64,000 nt of DNA, from contig JANBPK010000709.1 of NCBI GenBank assembly GCA_027579435.1, positions 359,938-423,937 on the forward strand, given 5' to 3'. The DNA comes from Candolleomyces eurysporus (lineage: Eukaryota; Basidiomycota; Agaricomycetes; Agaricales; Psathyrellaceae). Numbering within the stretch: the first letter of the stretch is position 1; every line of letters begins with the position of its first letter. Shown in pieces: positions 11,381 to 23,596 of this stretch. The notes beneath the pieces were generated by a model. That model saw only the letters and a list, made by a program, of their open reading frames with translations, searched no databases and had not been told where the DNA came from. The translations under genes and the position numbers were made by a program.

Positions 11381-14300
11381 TTTGAAGGAGATTCTAAGAG
11401 GAGATGACGAGGAGTGGTTCAGCAGACCGCCAGCGTATACGTAGCGTTTGACTTTGACCAATCCAGTTGGCGAAAATTCAGTTCCAATTAGCGTGGCTGT
11501 GACTGACCCCGTGCCCGTGGGAGAGTAGCAAGCGCCCGGCGCCAGCCGGCACGCGGGCTTCCGTCCTGATGCTGTTGATTTCTTCCTCTCCGCTGAGCTA
11601 CTCAACCTCTCCACACACAACAATTCTGGAACCGACTCGACTTTAGATGCCGACTCTTGGTCTGGTGTTGTTTTGAGGACTCCTGACTCATTGGAAAGTC
11701 CAATACATGCTCACTCTTTCGTAGATTCAAGATGGCTGTTGGCTTTGGAACCCATCAAGCTGGTGTCAGCAACTTGCAGACCGAGCTCTCTGGAATTCTC
11801 ATGACGCAATACACTTTCTCTCAGTTTTAGTTCCGAATATCGACGACGAGGACTTTGCGACACCAGTTTGAAGGTCTCCTGACGTAACTTGGAACTCACT
11901 CCGCCCAGTCAGCAATGGGCAAGGCCGCCGCGTTGCTCCCCTAAACTCTGTCCCCTTTGTGGTCTCCGGTCTCTGAATAGGGTCTTCACCTTCCGAATTG
12001 CATAACCTCGGGCTCTTGACACGAGGTCTGCTAATGTCGATCCACTGTGTCAGTATCCGTCAGTCAAAGCACGGAACTATATCGCACATTCGCCCAAAAG
12101 ATCCAAGATCCCTGCTTGATCCATAGGCCTGCTGACCACGCCCGGCCGTCTTGGCAGTCATTGCGCTCTGTATTTAGACTTTGTATTCCCGTAATGGTCG
12201 TCTCCAGCGCTGATCTTCAACACGGAGTCCCGTCTCGCTGGGCAATCGTATTGCTCCGGAAGCTTCCCCTCTCGTGGCTCCACTGTGGCTCTGCATACCG
12301 ACCGGGAGCTCTTCCAGCAGCCCTCGCATGAAACACCGAACGGAAGGAATTCGAGTCGTATGGTTGTTTATGGAAGGTTGTCCATAGATCGACAGTGCGA
12401 ACCGTCGAAGATCGTCGATTCGATGATTGTCGACATACCATTTCGTCAGTACATTTCGCTAGCCCGGTCCGACGCTAAGTCTCGCGGTCCACTCACTAAC
12501 GCTATCACACCGCGCGGAAGCGAAGTTGCTTTCTCCGGGGCGCTGGCTATTATCCCACCAGGTTAACTTCGCAGTGTCTATCATATGTACCCCCTTCTGG
12601 GGAACCTGAAGGTTCTTTGAGGTTGTGCTTCTCAGCACAGCACTCGTCTTCGCTAAGGGACATTCGAAGATCGCATTGCGAGATCCGCTCCACGAAGACA
12701 ACCTCCGTTCTTTCTGGAGCGAAGGTGTCTAAACCTGATTCAGTAAGAGCGTCGCTCTTGCTTCTTCCATCACGGTATAATTGAAGCACTTTTGTCGACG
12801 GGACTGTCACGAGTTCAGGTGTTCGTACGCCGGATTCTTAACCTCCGATCATTTGTGTTAATCCCAGGGTTATGTCTTTGAAGGCAGCTCGGACAACAAA
12901 GCTAGTGAAACTCGTCCAACTCGGAAGGTATCCTCCACAAAGCAGCCCTTCGACGTACTCTAATGAGTTTTGGAACGATTGTATACCAAAAGCTTTTTTT
13001 TTCAGAGTAATACTGTCCTTCATCCAAACCAACACATAAAGGGTTCCCTCTGCCTTTACCCTTCTCCTCTCTAGCCTTCTCTCCCCACAGTCCCCCACAG
13101 TTATTTCCTCTCTTGTCCACATTCTCGCTCGGCAAAGCCTCGGAGTAAACCATATGGCTGCTCTGCTATACTGAGGTCCGTTCATTCATCTGTTACGTTT
13201 AGCCTGAAGAGCCTCGGCCTGAAGCTGACTGAAGGAGAGGCGGGTGATATGAGTTACCGACGTTGCTTGGAGCTCCGTTCCGTTCACCACCCACCTTTCT
13301 CTATTTTCTGCATTTTAATCAAATCCCCTTCGCTGTGGTTGGCTGTTGTCGACGCCCGACGTGGCCGCCTCCAACGGCCTTAATCGGGTTTTCCTTGAGG
13401 CTTTGTCGACGTCACTGTGGTAGTTGCCGGAGGAGGCCGCCGTACCATCGCGTCAGGGCCCAGATTGTGGTCGCGCGACTTGCGACGATCGAGATCGGAC
13501 GCATTGTGTGCTGAAAGAGGCAAGGTTGTGGCTTTGGCTTAGTCGTATGTGCGTCACCGAGCGCCAATAGTTATCAACATGTTGTGTCGAAGCTTTGAAA
13601 TGAAGGGACTACAAATCATAAGGAATATGGAAGGCCTGACGTTGATCATGAAAGAATGTACGCAAAGGATCATATTTATTGGATCCTTGCTCGGGGTCAA
13701 AAGAACGTGTTTCTCATGGGACTGGCTTCTTCTGCGCTGCCGCCGTCAATCAAGAGTCGAGTGTCGTTTAGATGGTCAGTCGTCCTCAAGCATCAGTAAT
13801 TGTATTGTGGCCATTCCCAGAGGCCAATATCACATTCCAGTGGACAAAACACCAGGGGATAGGTACATGTGGTGCAGCCGGTATATCAGGATATCATCGA
13901 TGACGGATTACGTTCCAGAGGTTCTGAATACAGAAAATTGAATAATTTTTGAGGCTACAATGGACGAAAATGCTCTTTCCAGCATCTCTCTTCCCCAGCA
14001 TTCCCCACGGGGGTTCTCCATACGCTCTCCACCCGCGGTGATATCATAAATTTGACAGATGCTCCCTCCACGTCCGTAGCTGGTGTCGACGAACTTGTCG
14101 CACGGTTTCGGACGAAGGGCGCGAGAGGTCGCGAGAGGGTCAGCCAGAACACTTCAGGAGGGATAGGAGAATGTTCAAAAATAAACTATGGGCCTGGAAT
14201 TACCCCCCCCGACTCCGGAGGCGCCCAAGGCGGCGAGGGCGGATGGAGACCAGGCTGGGGGTGGGGCAAACCCTCATGGTTGGCCAGGTTCCCCTGGGGA

Positions 14301-14572
14301 AGGGAAAAAACTTTAAACTTTGGACTGGTGAACACAAGATCCGCTGTATTTGGAGGAAGGAGTGGGGCATGAGGATGCGTGTGGTCGCATCCGAGTTACC
14401 ATTTTTGGACTGGATTGTGGGATCGCCGATCGAATCTAGCGGTCCTTCTCTGCTGCCATGTGAAGCCTCGGTAGCACCGTTTCTCGCTGCTATAAGAGCT
14501 CGCTCTTCGGTAGGATGTTGGCCAGCAGTTTGCCCACTCCCGTCTGACGAACTCTCTTCCCTATCGTCCACA
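11381..14572. other. 3.2-kb gene-poor region upstream of heme lyase and transporter
   Basis: This lies between the divergent starts of the heme lyase (-) and the transporter (+). Open frames on both strands (for example 12810-12550 minus and 13549-13941 plus) have no recognisable domain, signal peptide or coherent splice chain. The last part holds promoter sequence for the transporter; a TATAA-like element lies near 14491, about 80 bases before the ATG. Confidence 0.4.
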
Positions 14573-16506
14573 ATGGCAGGCGGTCCCGCAGCTGATGGCG
14601 CCGGTGTTGGCGCCAATGCCCCCAAGGTATCTCCTTCGTCATTNGCCCTCCTCGATGTCCAACTAATATGTCTCTCGCAGAGCAAACTTGTTGGCATTCT
14701 CATGGTCGCTTTCAGCGCCTTTGGTGGTATCCTCTTCGGTTACGATACCGGTGTGATCAGCGGAATCAAGGAGATGAATGCCTGGCTCAGGGAGTTCGGA
14801 GATCCAGCTACCAACCACCCCAGTGGCTACAACATCACTTCGTCCACCGAGTCTTTGGTCGTCTCTATCCTCTCTGTTGGCACATTCTTCGGTGCTCTCT
14901 TCGGTGCTCCCATCGCCGGTAGGTTTAATTGATACCCGACCCTCTTCTGTCACTTACAACTCGCCTTAGATTTCCTCGGTCGCAAGTGGGGTGTTGTCTT
15001 CGCCTGTCTCGTCTTCTCCATCGGTATTGCTATGCAAACCGCTGCTACTGCTATCCCTCTCTTCGTCGTCGGCCGTGTTTTCGCCGGTCTCGGTGTTGGT
15101 CTCGTGTCCGTCTTATGCCCGATGTACCAATCCGAATGGTAAGTTTGACCTTCACACGCGCACGAGCTACTCTAACGTTAATTCAAAAGTTCGCCCAAGT
15201 GGATTCGTGGTGCTGTCGTCTCCACCTATCAATGGGCCATCACCATCGGTCTCCTCCTTGCTGCCGTTGTGAACGATGGCACCAAGGACCGCACTGGAGC
15301 AGACGCGTACAGAATTCCCATTGCACTCCAATTCGTTTGGGCTGGTGTCCTCGCTGGTGGAATGGCTTTGCTCCCCGAGTCCCCTCGATGGCTCATCAAG
15401 CGAGGACGCGAAGAGGATGCTGCCGCGGCTCTCTCACGACTTACCCGTCTCCCTTCGGATCACCCTGAAGTCACCCAGGAACTCAGCGAAATCAGGGAGA
15501 ACTTGGAGCATGAGCGTGCGATCGGCGAGAGTTCATATGCCGACTGCTTCAAGTGGAACGAGTCCAAGATTGGCTTCCGTACCCTTACTGGTATCTTCAT
15601 CCAGGCCTGGCAACAGCTCACCGGCAGTAAGTTCCGCTCCTCACTCTTTTGCATCTCCTTGAGATTCACCTTTCCATTTTTTCTCTAGTCAACTTCATCT
15701 TCTACTACGGTACCACCTTCTTCCAGCGATCCGGCATTGAAGACCCTTTCCTTATCACCATTGCCACCAACATCGTCAATGTCTTCATGACTTTGCCTGG
15801 TATGTACGGTGTTGAGAAGTTCGGTCGCCGCCGCCTCCTCCTCATTGGTGCCGTTGGCATGTGTGTTTGCGAGTTCATTGTTGCCATTGTCGGTGTTGCC
15901 GTTCCCGATAGCAACATCGCTGCCCAGAAGGTCCTCATTGCCTTTGTTTGCATCTACATTGTGAGTAATTGTATTCCCTCTCGCACTTCTTGGATCTGAT
16001 AGTCTATCTTAGGCATTCTTTGCCTCCACCTGGGGACCTATTGCTTGGGTCATCACTGGAGAAATCTTCCCTCTCCAAGTCCGTGCCAAGGCGATGTCCC
16101 TCTCCGTCGCCAGCAACTGGCTCTGGAACTTCGGTATTGGTTATGCCACTCCCTACCTTGTCAACAGGGAAGCTGGCTCGGCTGGCCTCGAGGTCAAGGT
16201 CTTCTTCATCTGGGGTTCGACATGCGCCTGCTGCATCATCTTCACATACTTCTGTGTCCCCGAGGTGAGTCGTGCTTCTTTTTGTGATGCTTCTTGAACG
16301 TATCACTGATCTCGAATTTTCCCTCGCAGACCAAGGGCCTTTCCCTCGAGCAAATCGATGAAATGTACCAGCACACTATGCCATGGCGATCGCACATCTA
16401 CCGAAACCGTCTTTTGGCCGGCGGAGTTGCACCATCTGGCAAGCCGGCAGACAGTGAAAAGGCTGAAGTTAGTTCAACCACTGAAAAGGTTGAAGTTGGT
16501 CACTGA
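14573..16506 (+). CDS. MFS hexose transporter (sugar porter family)
   Basis: Twelve-helix proton-coupled or facilitative sugar uptake protein of the plasma membrane. Seven introns are inferred; the first exon (14573-14626) encodes only 18 residues, and exon 2 starts at 14681. Family signatures appear in order: GGILFGYDTGVISGIKEM in helix 1, DFLGRKWGVV in the helix 2-3 loop, GLGVGLVSVLCPMYQSE with the intron right after, PKWIRGAVVSTYQWAITIG, the PESPRWLIKRGR motif closing the N half, QQLTG then INFIFYYGTTFFQRSGI, EKFGRRRLLL, STWGPIAWVITGEIFPLQVR, and PETKGLSLEQIDEMY across the last intron. Length is about 525 residues, normal for the family. The tail is short and hydrophilic. Substrate specificity (glucose, fructose, xylose) cannot be read reliably. 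An N at 14644 falls in intron 1 and is harmless. Confidence 0.95.
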
Positions 16507-16938
16507 AAAGATCTGAACTCTCTCGGATTTTCCTGCTGCTTAATACCCTCTCACTCTTCACACTGCGCCGTAGTGTTGTATAGCATCTACTTTCTCTCTT
16601 ACTTCTAATCTTTCCGGTATGTCACGCATTTACGACATTGTATTGACTTTACGCATGTACCATCATTCAACAGTAAGTACACAAGCTAAAGCATAGGTTT
16701 TTTGTGACCTTTCACTATCTCTGTGTGATGTTCCATGGTTTGCGACTCCACCGGTATGTCGACTTGACATGGATACGGTTTCCGTCATCAACAGAGTGTG
16801 CTCCTTCGATATTAAGAACCAACGTGTTCTTGGACATTTGCATTGAGAAGCTGATGATTTGGGTCATGTGTCTGGTAGCCATCTCCCCGCTTGCACCTTC
16901 TGAGCACTATGACATAGTGAACTTTATGCAATAGCCGT
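16507..16938. other. Transporter 3' flank
   Basis: AT-rich untranslated and intergenic DNA running up to the left end of a MITE. No gene is seen. Confidence 0.4.
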
Positions 16939-17222
16939 TACAGTCGTTTGCATAATAATCTGCGCGATTCGATTTTTGAGCGCGCAAGCTAGCCGGGTCA
17001 CACACCAAATGCGGTGGAGTCTAGTCACCGGATCTCAGCTCAATGTTCATGTTCAATGTCTCTTATTTAGCAAATATTCATCTACGTCATACCAACTCTG
17101 CATCGTCCGCCCTCGATGCACTAGCAATAGAGCGTGACATTACTTATCACCGGTCACATCAACCTGTCAAACGACGAGAGGAAAGAAAAAAAATCGCGCA
17201 GATTATTATGCAAACGACTGTA
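16939..17222. mobile_element. MITE, family 1, copy 1, 284 bp with TA target duplication
   Basis: The ends form a perfect inverted repeat of about 29 bases, beginning TACAGTCGTTTGCATAATAA at the left and ending with its complement at 17222. A TA dinucleotide stands at both outer edges, the target duplication expected of Tc1/mariner-type transposition. The interior contains no transposase frame, so this is a non-autonomous element. A second family member with the same end sequence lies at 40141-40381. The two interiors share only a short GGTCACAC...GGTGG segment near the left third. Confidence 0.85.
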
Positions 17223-17243
17223 ATGTTTCGGATTGGAGAAGCT

Positions 17244-17790
17244 GGTTCAAAATCCCGCTGACTCACCTGACCGACGCCCTGAATATGCTGTACATGGATT
17301 TCAAGTTATGCGCAAAGAGAAACAAGGGAGCTGGACTCATACTCATTCCTAGTTCCGAATGTCCCTTGAAGCCGGGTCCGCCAGGTACAAGCTCCACAGC
17401 TAAACAAGTTCAATTACAATACAATGAAATCAGTGAAGTGGATCTATCGTTTCGTCGCTTGCTGCAAGCTTTCCTCTCAAGAAACCTAGGGTATTCCTTT
17501 GAATTTGCTCAAGGCTGAGCGATCTTATTTCGAGATTGCTGTCAGGTACGTTAGTCCCGGCGTGCATTTGGGATTTTAACTTTGCGAAAGGGAAAATACA
17601 GACTATGAACGCACGTCCCTCTTAGAAAGTCGGGGGCCTTGCCAGCGGACCCGGCTTCAAGGTACATTTGGAGCTAGGAATGAGTATGAGTCCAGCTCCC
17701 TTGTTCCCTTGTTTCCCTTTGCGCATAATTTGAAACCCATGTACAGCATAGTCAGGGCGTCGGTCAGGTGAGTCAACGGAATCTTGAACC
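17244..17790. repeat. Inverted repeat, arms of about 140 bp around a 265-bp spacer
   Basis: The segment 17244-17381 recurs as its reverse complement at 17646-17790 with roughly 90% identity and one 9-base tandem expansion (AACAAGGG repeated). Both copies start with GGTTCAA and contain CTGACTCACCTGACCGACGCC and GGAGCTGGACTCATACTCAT. Each can be translated as a similar peptide (AGLILIPSSECPLKPGP versus AGLILIPSSKCTLKPGP), so the arms may derive from a coding sequence. The element starts 22 bases after the neighbouring MITE. It could be another foldback element or a local inverted duplication; no target duplication is obvious. Confidence 0.8.
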
Positions 17791-18420
17791 ATAAACAGCC
17801 TCACTTATCTGTGCGACAGCCATTCACTATCACTCGTGTTCCAACATCGCGGATTACTCTCTGGCATTCCTTCAAACTATCTGTGAAGACCCTGATCCAG
17901 GCATCTACTACGCGCAAGACGACTGCCCCTGGTTCCAACCAATTTCTGCATGTACGCCAAACAGGGCGATGGTCCAGGTATTGGGGGCTGTCAACACCCC
18001 TGAAGGTCGTCTAATTTGAATCACGTTCCCCAACATTCTTCAACATCAAATTCAGCCATTCGAGCTCGCAGATGGACCAAGCAGGTCAGAGGAAGATCGT
18101 CGCATTGTTTCTGGTCGATCCGAATGTGCGAATCATCAACACAGCGAGCATTCCATGCCAGCAATCAGGGTGGTGAAAGACAGCTAACGTAGCTAATTAG
18201 CTCAAGTGCCGCCTCGTTCGCGTAGTCTCCTGGAGAGTCTGCTGGTGGAGGTTCGAGAGAGGATGAAATTTGCGTTGACGAGCACGAAGATGCTTGAAGA
18301 TCGTACGGCAGGCCAGGATACGTAGGAATTTCAAGCAACAGCTTCAGAACTGGCTTTCACGGACGATGTATATAGAAATTGGACAATAAAATATACTTTA
18401 AACACCATTGATATCCTCGT
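17791..18420. other. Intergenic, 3' of the seven-helix gene
   Basis: No supported gene; short open frames only. Confidence 0.4.
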
Positions 18421-19867
18421 TCAGACACTATCGACGGATAGATGAGACGCGGTATCATCCTCTGTTGAACGCTTTTGTAATTCAACAGAACTAGGCGCTG
18501 CCACACCTCCACTGCCACTGACCGTGAAATTCGACTCCCCCGCAATTTTAGGCCCCATCACAATATTCACTGTCGTCCTCGAATGACCGTGGCCTCGATT
18601 ACTACGCGAAACTGAGGTTCCATGAGTACACTCCGTGTGACAGTCCCCGTTGTCCGTTCCTCCGTGTCGAAAAANCAACAGGAAGAATTGTCGATGTGTT
18701 TGGCCCAGCACGGTGAGTCTTGATATCAGAGTGCGCAAGGATATTCGATGTGGTAAATGTTTGCCGCTGGAATACCCCAAACTTAACATTTCGGAAAGTC
18801 CGACAGGCCATGATGTTGATCAGTGCAAGATTCGGAGCCATGAAGATGGTCCGGTATGCGACAGGTAGGGACGTGGTGAGGATCATGATCACTGCTAACA
18901 CGTTTGAGATGACGGTCACCCTGCAGGCCCAAAAAGAGTCAATTTCAGACATCTATTAGAATTCATCGGAGAACCTACGCGTAGTACGATTGTCCATCCT
19001 TGAGCAAAAGCTTGGAGAGCCCGGGAAGATAGTTCCCTGCGAGAGCCTTCCAGAATCCGCCTTCGGTGGTTGCGATCTCGTACGGACTAGCAGCTAGCCG
19101 GTATGTTATCGCGAGGAAGACCACCGTATCATATACCAGAGGGACGACCACTGAAGCTGAAACATAGAACTCTGCCCCTGAGACCATGCAATAGTCGGTT
19201 GGTCCAATGGCCGCCCCTTTGAGGCCCACTGGCGCAGTCACCGTTCCACCCACGACCAATAGCCAGAGTAGGGAGAACGGGATCATGACGCGTGGGTTAC
19301 CATCATACACCAGGTGAACTCGGAAGAGGAAAAGGAGAGTGGAGGATGATATTGCCGCTGGATAAAAAGCGGCGAAGCCAGTTTGGCCTTGATTACAGTC
19401 TCCGACTGGTGCAGCTGAGACGGATAGTAAGCGAAGTTTGGCGACTGTGTAGGCCGTCAACGGAACCCACTGTAATATATCGAGCACCAGATGACATAAC
19501 ATAAAGATGTTATCCTATTCATTTGCAAGCATAAGACCAATTGATCGAACCGCATATGAATCGAAGCTCACCTGGAGAAGACGTAGACGAGTGTCGACAA
19601 CCTTATACGATACTTGAACAAGATCTTATAGCCAGCCGGAAGGTTGTGAAGGATATCCCAGATCAAGACCTAGATGCGCAATACTTCAGCACGGCAGCCA
19701 GCGACAAAGTAGAAATATACACGAACGGCCAAGGTCCCAACAGCTATGTAGCTTGCCAGCGACACGTACGTAGCTTCCCTGGGTTCAAGGAACACTAATG
19801 ATGCCATAGGATTGAGAAGCGGTGGGCCCTGAAGGGCATTGCTCGTATCGGGGCCACCGAGGCTCAT
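18421..19867 (-). CDS. DUF6533-type seven-helix membrane protein
   Basis: Member of the large basidiomycete family of receptor-like membrane proteins with an N-terminal DUF6533 domain; molecular function is unknown. The start at 19867 encodes MSLGGPDTSNALQG. A short first exon ends ASYIAVGTLA and joins the diagnostic WDILHNLPAGYKILFKYRI block through an intron with an unusual GTTCGT donor. Further exons carry helices: VFSRDNIFMLCHLVLDILQW, SSTLLFLFRVHLVYD, MIPFSLLWLLVVGGTVTAP, ASVVVPLVYDTVVFLAITYR, then SKLLLKDGQSYY before an intron, VISNVLAVIMILTTSLPVAY and the typical end PNLALINIMACRTFRNVKFG. A Ser/Thr-rich cytosolic tail follows. The tail frame is broken by an N at 18675 after five A; shifting one base there restores an open tail ending SHLSVDSV at 18421. 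I infer a sequencing ambiguity rather than a pseudogene. Confidence 0.8.
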
Positions 19868-21107
19868 GGTCCTGAAGCCGGGTTCGGTGGGGGTGCAACG
19901 CCAGAACGGTGGACACAAACGAGCGAGGGTTTTTAGAGTCTTCTGTCGGCATTGGTGGAGTCGTCGGGTGGAGTAAGGCCGACCGGTAGCTCTATCTGCA
20001 TGACAGCACCTAAAGCCGCAACATAAGAGGAGGAATTGAAGCTATGTCAGACACTAGTGATGACAAGCTGTGAGAAAGTGCAATCGTCGGTGACAGCCCT
20101 GAGGCCCTGCTATATTCAAGGTGGCACAACGAAGGCAAGTAGACGGCCAGCAAGGACCCCGCGCCCGTTGCAGACGGGGGGGNCCAAAAGGCGCCGACCC
20201 TTCCTCGGTCAGATTTTTGAGCAGGGATCTCATGAAATGTCGACAAGCAAACCGGTGACACGAGATGACAGTTTGAATTCGGAGTCCAGTGAGCTTGACA
20301 CTTCTTTGCCGCCCGTCTATCGTCGCCAATCTCCTTGGAGTAGCACAGTTATTTCCTCAAGCTAGAAGAGAGACACCCGCAAGAAAGTCGAGCCACAATT
20401 GTGCTATCGCCTTTGGGAAAGGGCGGCCATAGGAGTTGTGTCGCACGGACCATGCGTCAATTCGAGGTCAGCTCAGTCCCGGTGCCGGCAGCGGCACACC
20501 GGCAGACTCCGGCTTTTGCAACAACCCATCCACAGGCCACATTACACGGCCTAGGCAAAAGGAACGCAAGATACCCTAACGAGCCAGGGCATACGAAGGG
20601 TGGGATGCACCCGTTTGGGTGGTGGGCTGTTTTGCATCATCGATTCAGATCGGCTGTACAGCTGGTCCGGTTGACAGGGGTTTTCGTCCCTTGGGAAGTC
20701 TTGGAGGATGGCTTTGGCGGAGTAGGACATTGTAAGGATGCCGACGGAAGAGGCTTGGGCTATACGGGTGATTTCCACCTGTTATAATACCCTTTCTGTC
20801 TCAATTGAGAATGGGAATTTTCAACTATTCAACGAGACGTTCACCAGACACATCTTGCCACATGCGCGTAGGACATTCGTTCCATAGTAGCACGACAGTT
20901 CTTTCAAGACTGACTTTCACGGCCCCGAACGACAGGCCGCTTCGCAACGCGTATGTTGTGACAACTCGGTGTCCTTGACAAAGAGTAAATCATACTATGA
21001 AGATGCGTGGTGTAGGAGAAACAAAAGTATTATATTTATAACCGAGTTTTGCAAGACCAGTGAGAAGGATCGTGGGCTCGGAGCACTCGATATGTGCCAA
21101 ACCCCGC
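19868..21107. other. 1.2-kb intergenic region
   Basis: Open frames at 20036-20365 and 20401-20787 (plus) have low-complexity composition and no family resemblance. An N at 20183 follows a run of seven G. I call no gene. Confidence 0.4.
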
Positions 21108-22353
21108 TTATGACGTGACATCATAATTGTTGTACAAGCAGTTCTGAAAGAGAGTCGAATGTGTTAGACACAGCGGACTTTGGACGGTAGAATAGACTTA
21201 CGACGTTATCAGGCCCACTACCATTCTTGGTAGGCTCATTGCCCAAGTTGTTACCGATGAACTTCTCGCAGATTGCTTTGACATTCGAAGCCCTCTGCCT
21301 TCGAATTGTGGCAGTGTCTCCAAAGTTGCTGGTGAAAGTCAGTTAGCTTCAGTCGCCGAGCAGAAGGATGCTTACATACGTGTTAATTCCAACCAAAGTC
21401 GAACCAGAGACTGCCCAAGAATCATTGATCTCCACCGAGCGTTTGAACTGGGTCTTGCAGTTTCCGCACTAAAACCCCGAGACCCGTCATCACTAGTGCT
21501 CGAGGGAAGACGGTATTCATGATGATAGACTCACACTACGATAGACCTTTCCAAAGTTCTCGGCATAGAACTAAAAACGACGAAGGGTTCATATTGGTTT
21601 TCTGACATTCGATTCACTTACACTGTTGATGACGACCTTTCCGCCGCCGTTGTGCTGAACGATCTTATCAGAAGCCCCCTTAGGATGTCCAGGTTTCAGC
21701 GTCTAGATCTGAGCTTCAGCAGCTTGGCCAAGGAGGCCATACCTTTGCCTAAAGACAAAGGTGAAGCCATCAGTCGCCGAGTTTCATGAAATAACTGATT
21801 TACAACTCACTCCACCATAATTGATATAGGATACTCCAGATGCCTGCTTGATTGTGATTGCGTCCTCGCAAACGTCCTGTGAATCACGCCTCAGCAAACT
21901 CCAAGCTTCCAAAAAAATTGGACATGGAGAGGGCACCTCAAAGTAAACATGGTTGATCGTACATTGTCCTACAGAAACATAGTATTAGTAACCTATGCCA
22001 GTGTCACAACGCGAAGAGGGAAATACATGCCCAAGCAATGAACACCCTCCATTTGATTCCTGCCAATGACGACTGCATTCAGAGTCGCCCCTTCCTCCAG
22101 AATAAAAACGGCATCAGCTTGGCCGCCTTCCCCATCGCGACATGTACCATAGCCTCTCTCATAGCGAGTGTACGCCTGGAGAGGGGTGAAGCTTTGACCA
22201 GCCTTCACAGTGATAGGGCTGCTCAAGGTGATAGTTGTGGGAGGATTAGGGAAGACGTTGGTAGNCCCCCCTACGCTCAGTCATACGAGCAGGGGTGATA
22301 GCAAAAACGGCAGCAGTCAACAAGGCGAGTGAGACAAGGATGTGCTTGAGCAT
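21108..22353 (-). CDS. Secreted pectate lyase, polysaccharide lyase family 3
   Basis: Calcium-dependent lyase cleaving polygalacturonate by beta-elimination outside the cell; typical of plant-litter and plant-pathogenic fungi. The ATG at 22353 opens a signal peptide (MLKHILVSLALLTAAVFA). The PL3 core is evident: AVFILEEGATLNAVVIG, NQMEGVHCLG, QCTINHVYFEDVCEDAITI, SGVSYINYGG, DKIVQHNGGGKVVINSFYAE, NFGKVYRSCGNCKTQF and a C-terminal Cys (DNVNCLYNNYDVTS). These parallel beta-helix repeats and Cys pairs match the family, and the estimated length of about 240 residues is normal. The gene is cut by many short introns, some exons under 50 bases. An N at 22265 beside five C coincides with a frame break between TPARMTERRG and PNPPTITLSSPIT; I read this as a base-call ambiguity, so the gene is probably intact. 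Confidence 0.88.
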
Positions 22354-23596
22354 GCCTGCAAAATAACTTGGATGAATAGTAAATCCATTGTCGCTTCTGT
22401 ATTTTATAGGAGGGTCCACAGAGTCCCAGCTCACCTGGCAAATCGGCGTATTGATGTGTCCCATGAGTCGCAGGTCGGGAATACATGCCAGTAATGTCCG
22501 TCGAGGCCGCCGTAGTGGTATGTTGTTTTCCCTCTGAGGTGTAGGCCAAGCACTGCGCAGGACGGCGCTTCTCGAGAAATGTGAGTACAGTTGCTTTCCG
22601 AAGCTACTCGACCGCATGGAAAGAACTTGTCTCCAAAGGGTTATGTTTCCTGTGGCGAATGGCCTTGCCCATAAATTGATGTAGAAGTTCGCTCTTTTTC
22701 TTGTAAAAAGGCCATGAGAGGTCATGAGCAACCCGCCATATTGCGTAGCTTTTCCAAAATTTTCCCGGGGTATACGTTAAAGAAGTCGTTTGATACGCTG
22801 CCGCCAACGCGATCACGAGCCTCGACCAAGCCTATCCTGAATTCCCGTTACGTCTTTCCCTTTCTCAATCCCAGTCCTAGTCCGTCCCAATGCATGAACC
22901 AAAAATTCTTGGCCTCAAAAAGGACGATCGGACGTCGGTCCGGTGACCATATATTGTGCTTCCCCAACTTCCATCTCGCACGTATGACGTAGCTATCTAG
23001 CCATGCCGCGGTAGAGGTCAGATTTGCCGAGGTGGAAGAGTACAGCGGGAAAAAATTTAGGGAGGATGGGAGCAGACGGGTAGGAGACGCAGCTGCTCTC
23101 AGGGTGCAATCCTAATCCGAGGCTTTGCTCTTCCAGCTTTATGTGTTACTCTGTCTGCCTCGGAGGAAGACTTTCACGACGAACGTGGCGCTGGACTGTC
23201 GGTGCGGTCTGGAATAGTGCAAGATCTATGTGAGAGTGTTCAAATTTACTATACAATAGCGATGTTGAAAGTCTTTTTTCGAAGTTTGAGGTTCCTCAAC
23301 TCCAATGAACTACCGCTCAAATGACTCCGCCACTGATCTTGAGCTTCTCTGCGCCTTGGAAGTAGACTGAAGCAGGATATAAGAGGATAAATGTAGAGAG
23401 TGAATATGGAGGATAAGGACAGACAAGGACACCGTCAATCGAAACACGGCTAGATTTCAGCGAAAATCTCGCTATTAATCCCCGTGGGCAAAACCCGGAA
23501 AAAGGACAGGGGGTGAACGTGCTTAATGTTAATTGCATTGATAGCCAAGCCAAATCACATTCACATTCACATTCCTATTCAATCACAGTCCCGAAA
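22354..23596. other. 1.2-kb intergenic region
   Basis: Upstream of the pectate lyase and downstream of the aldehyde dehydrogenase. Open frames (for example 22731-22246 minus) lack signal peptide, domain or splice support. Holds the pectate lyase promoter. Confidence 0.4.

Noticed and set aside
13549..13941. Plus-strand 130-codon open frame
   Set aside because: Composition is unlike neighbouring coding sequence and no family or splice context was found.
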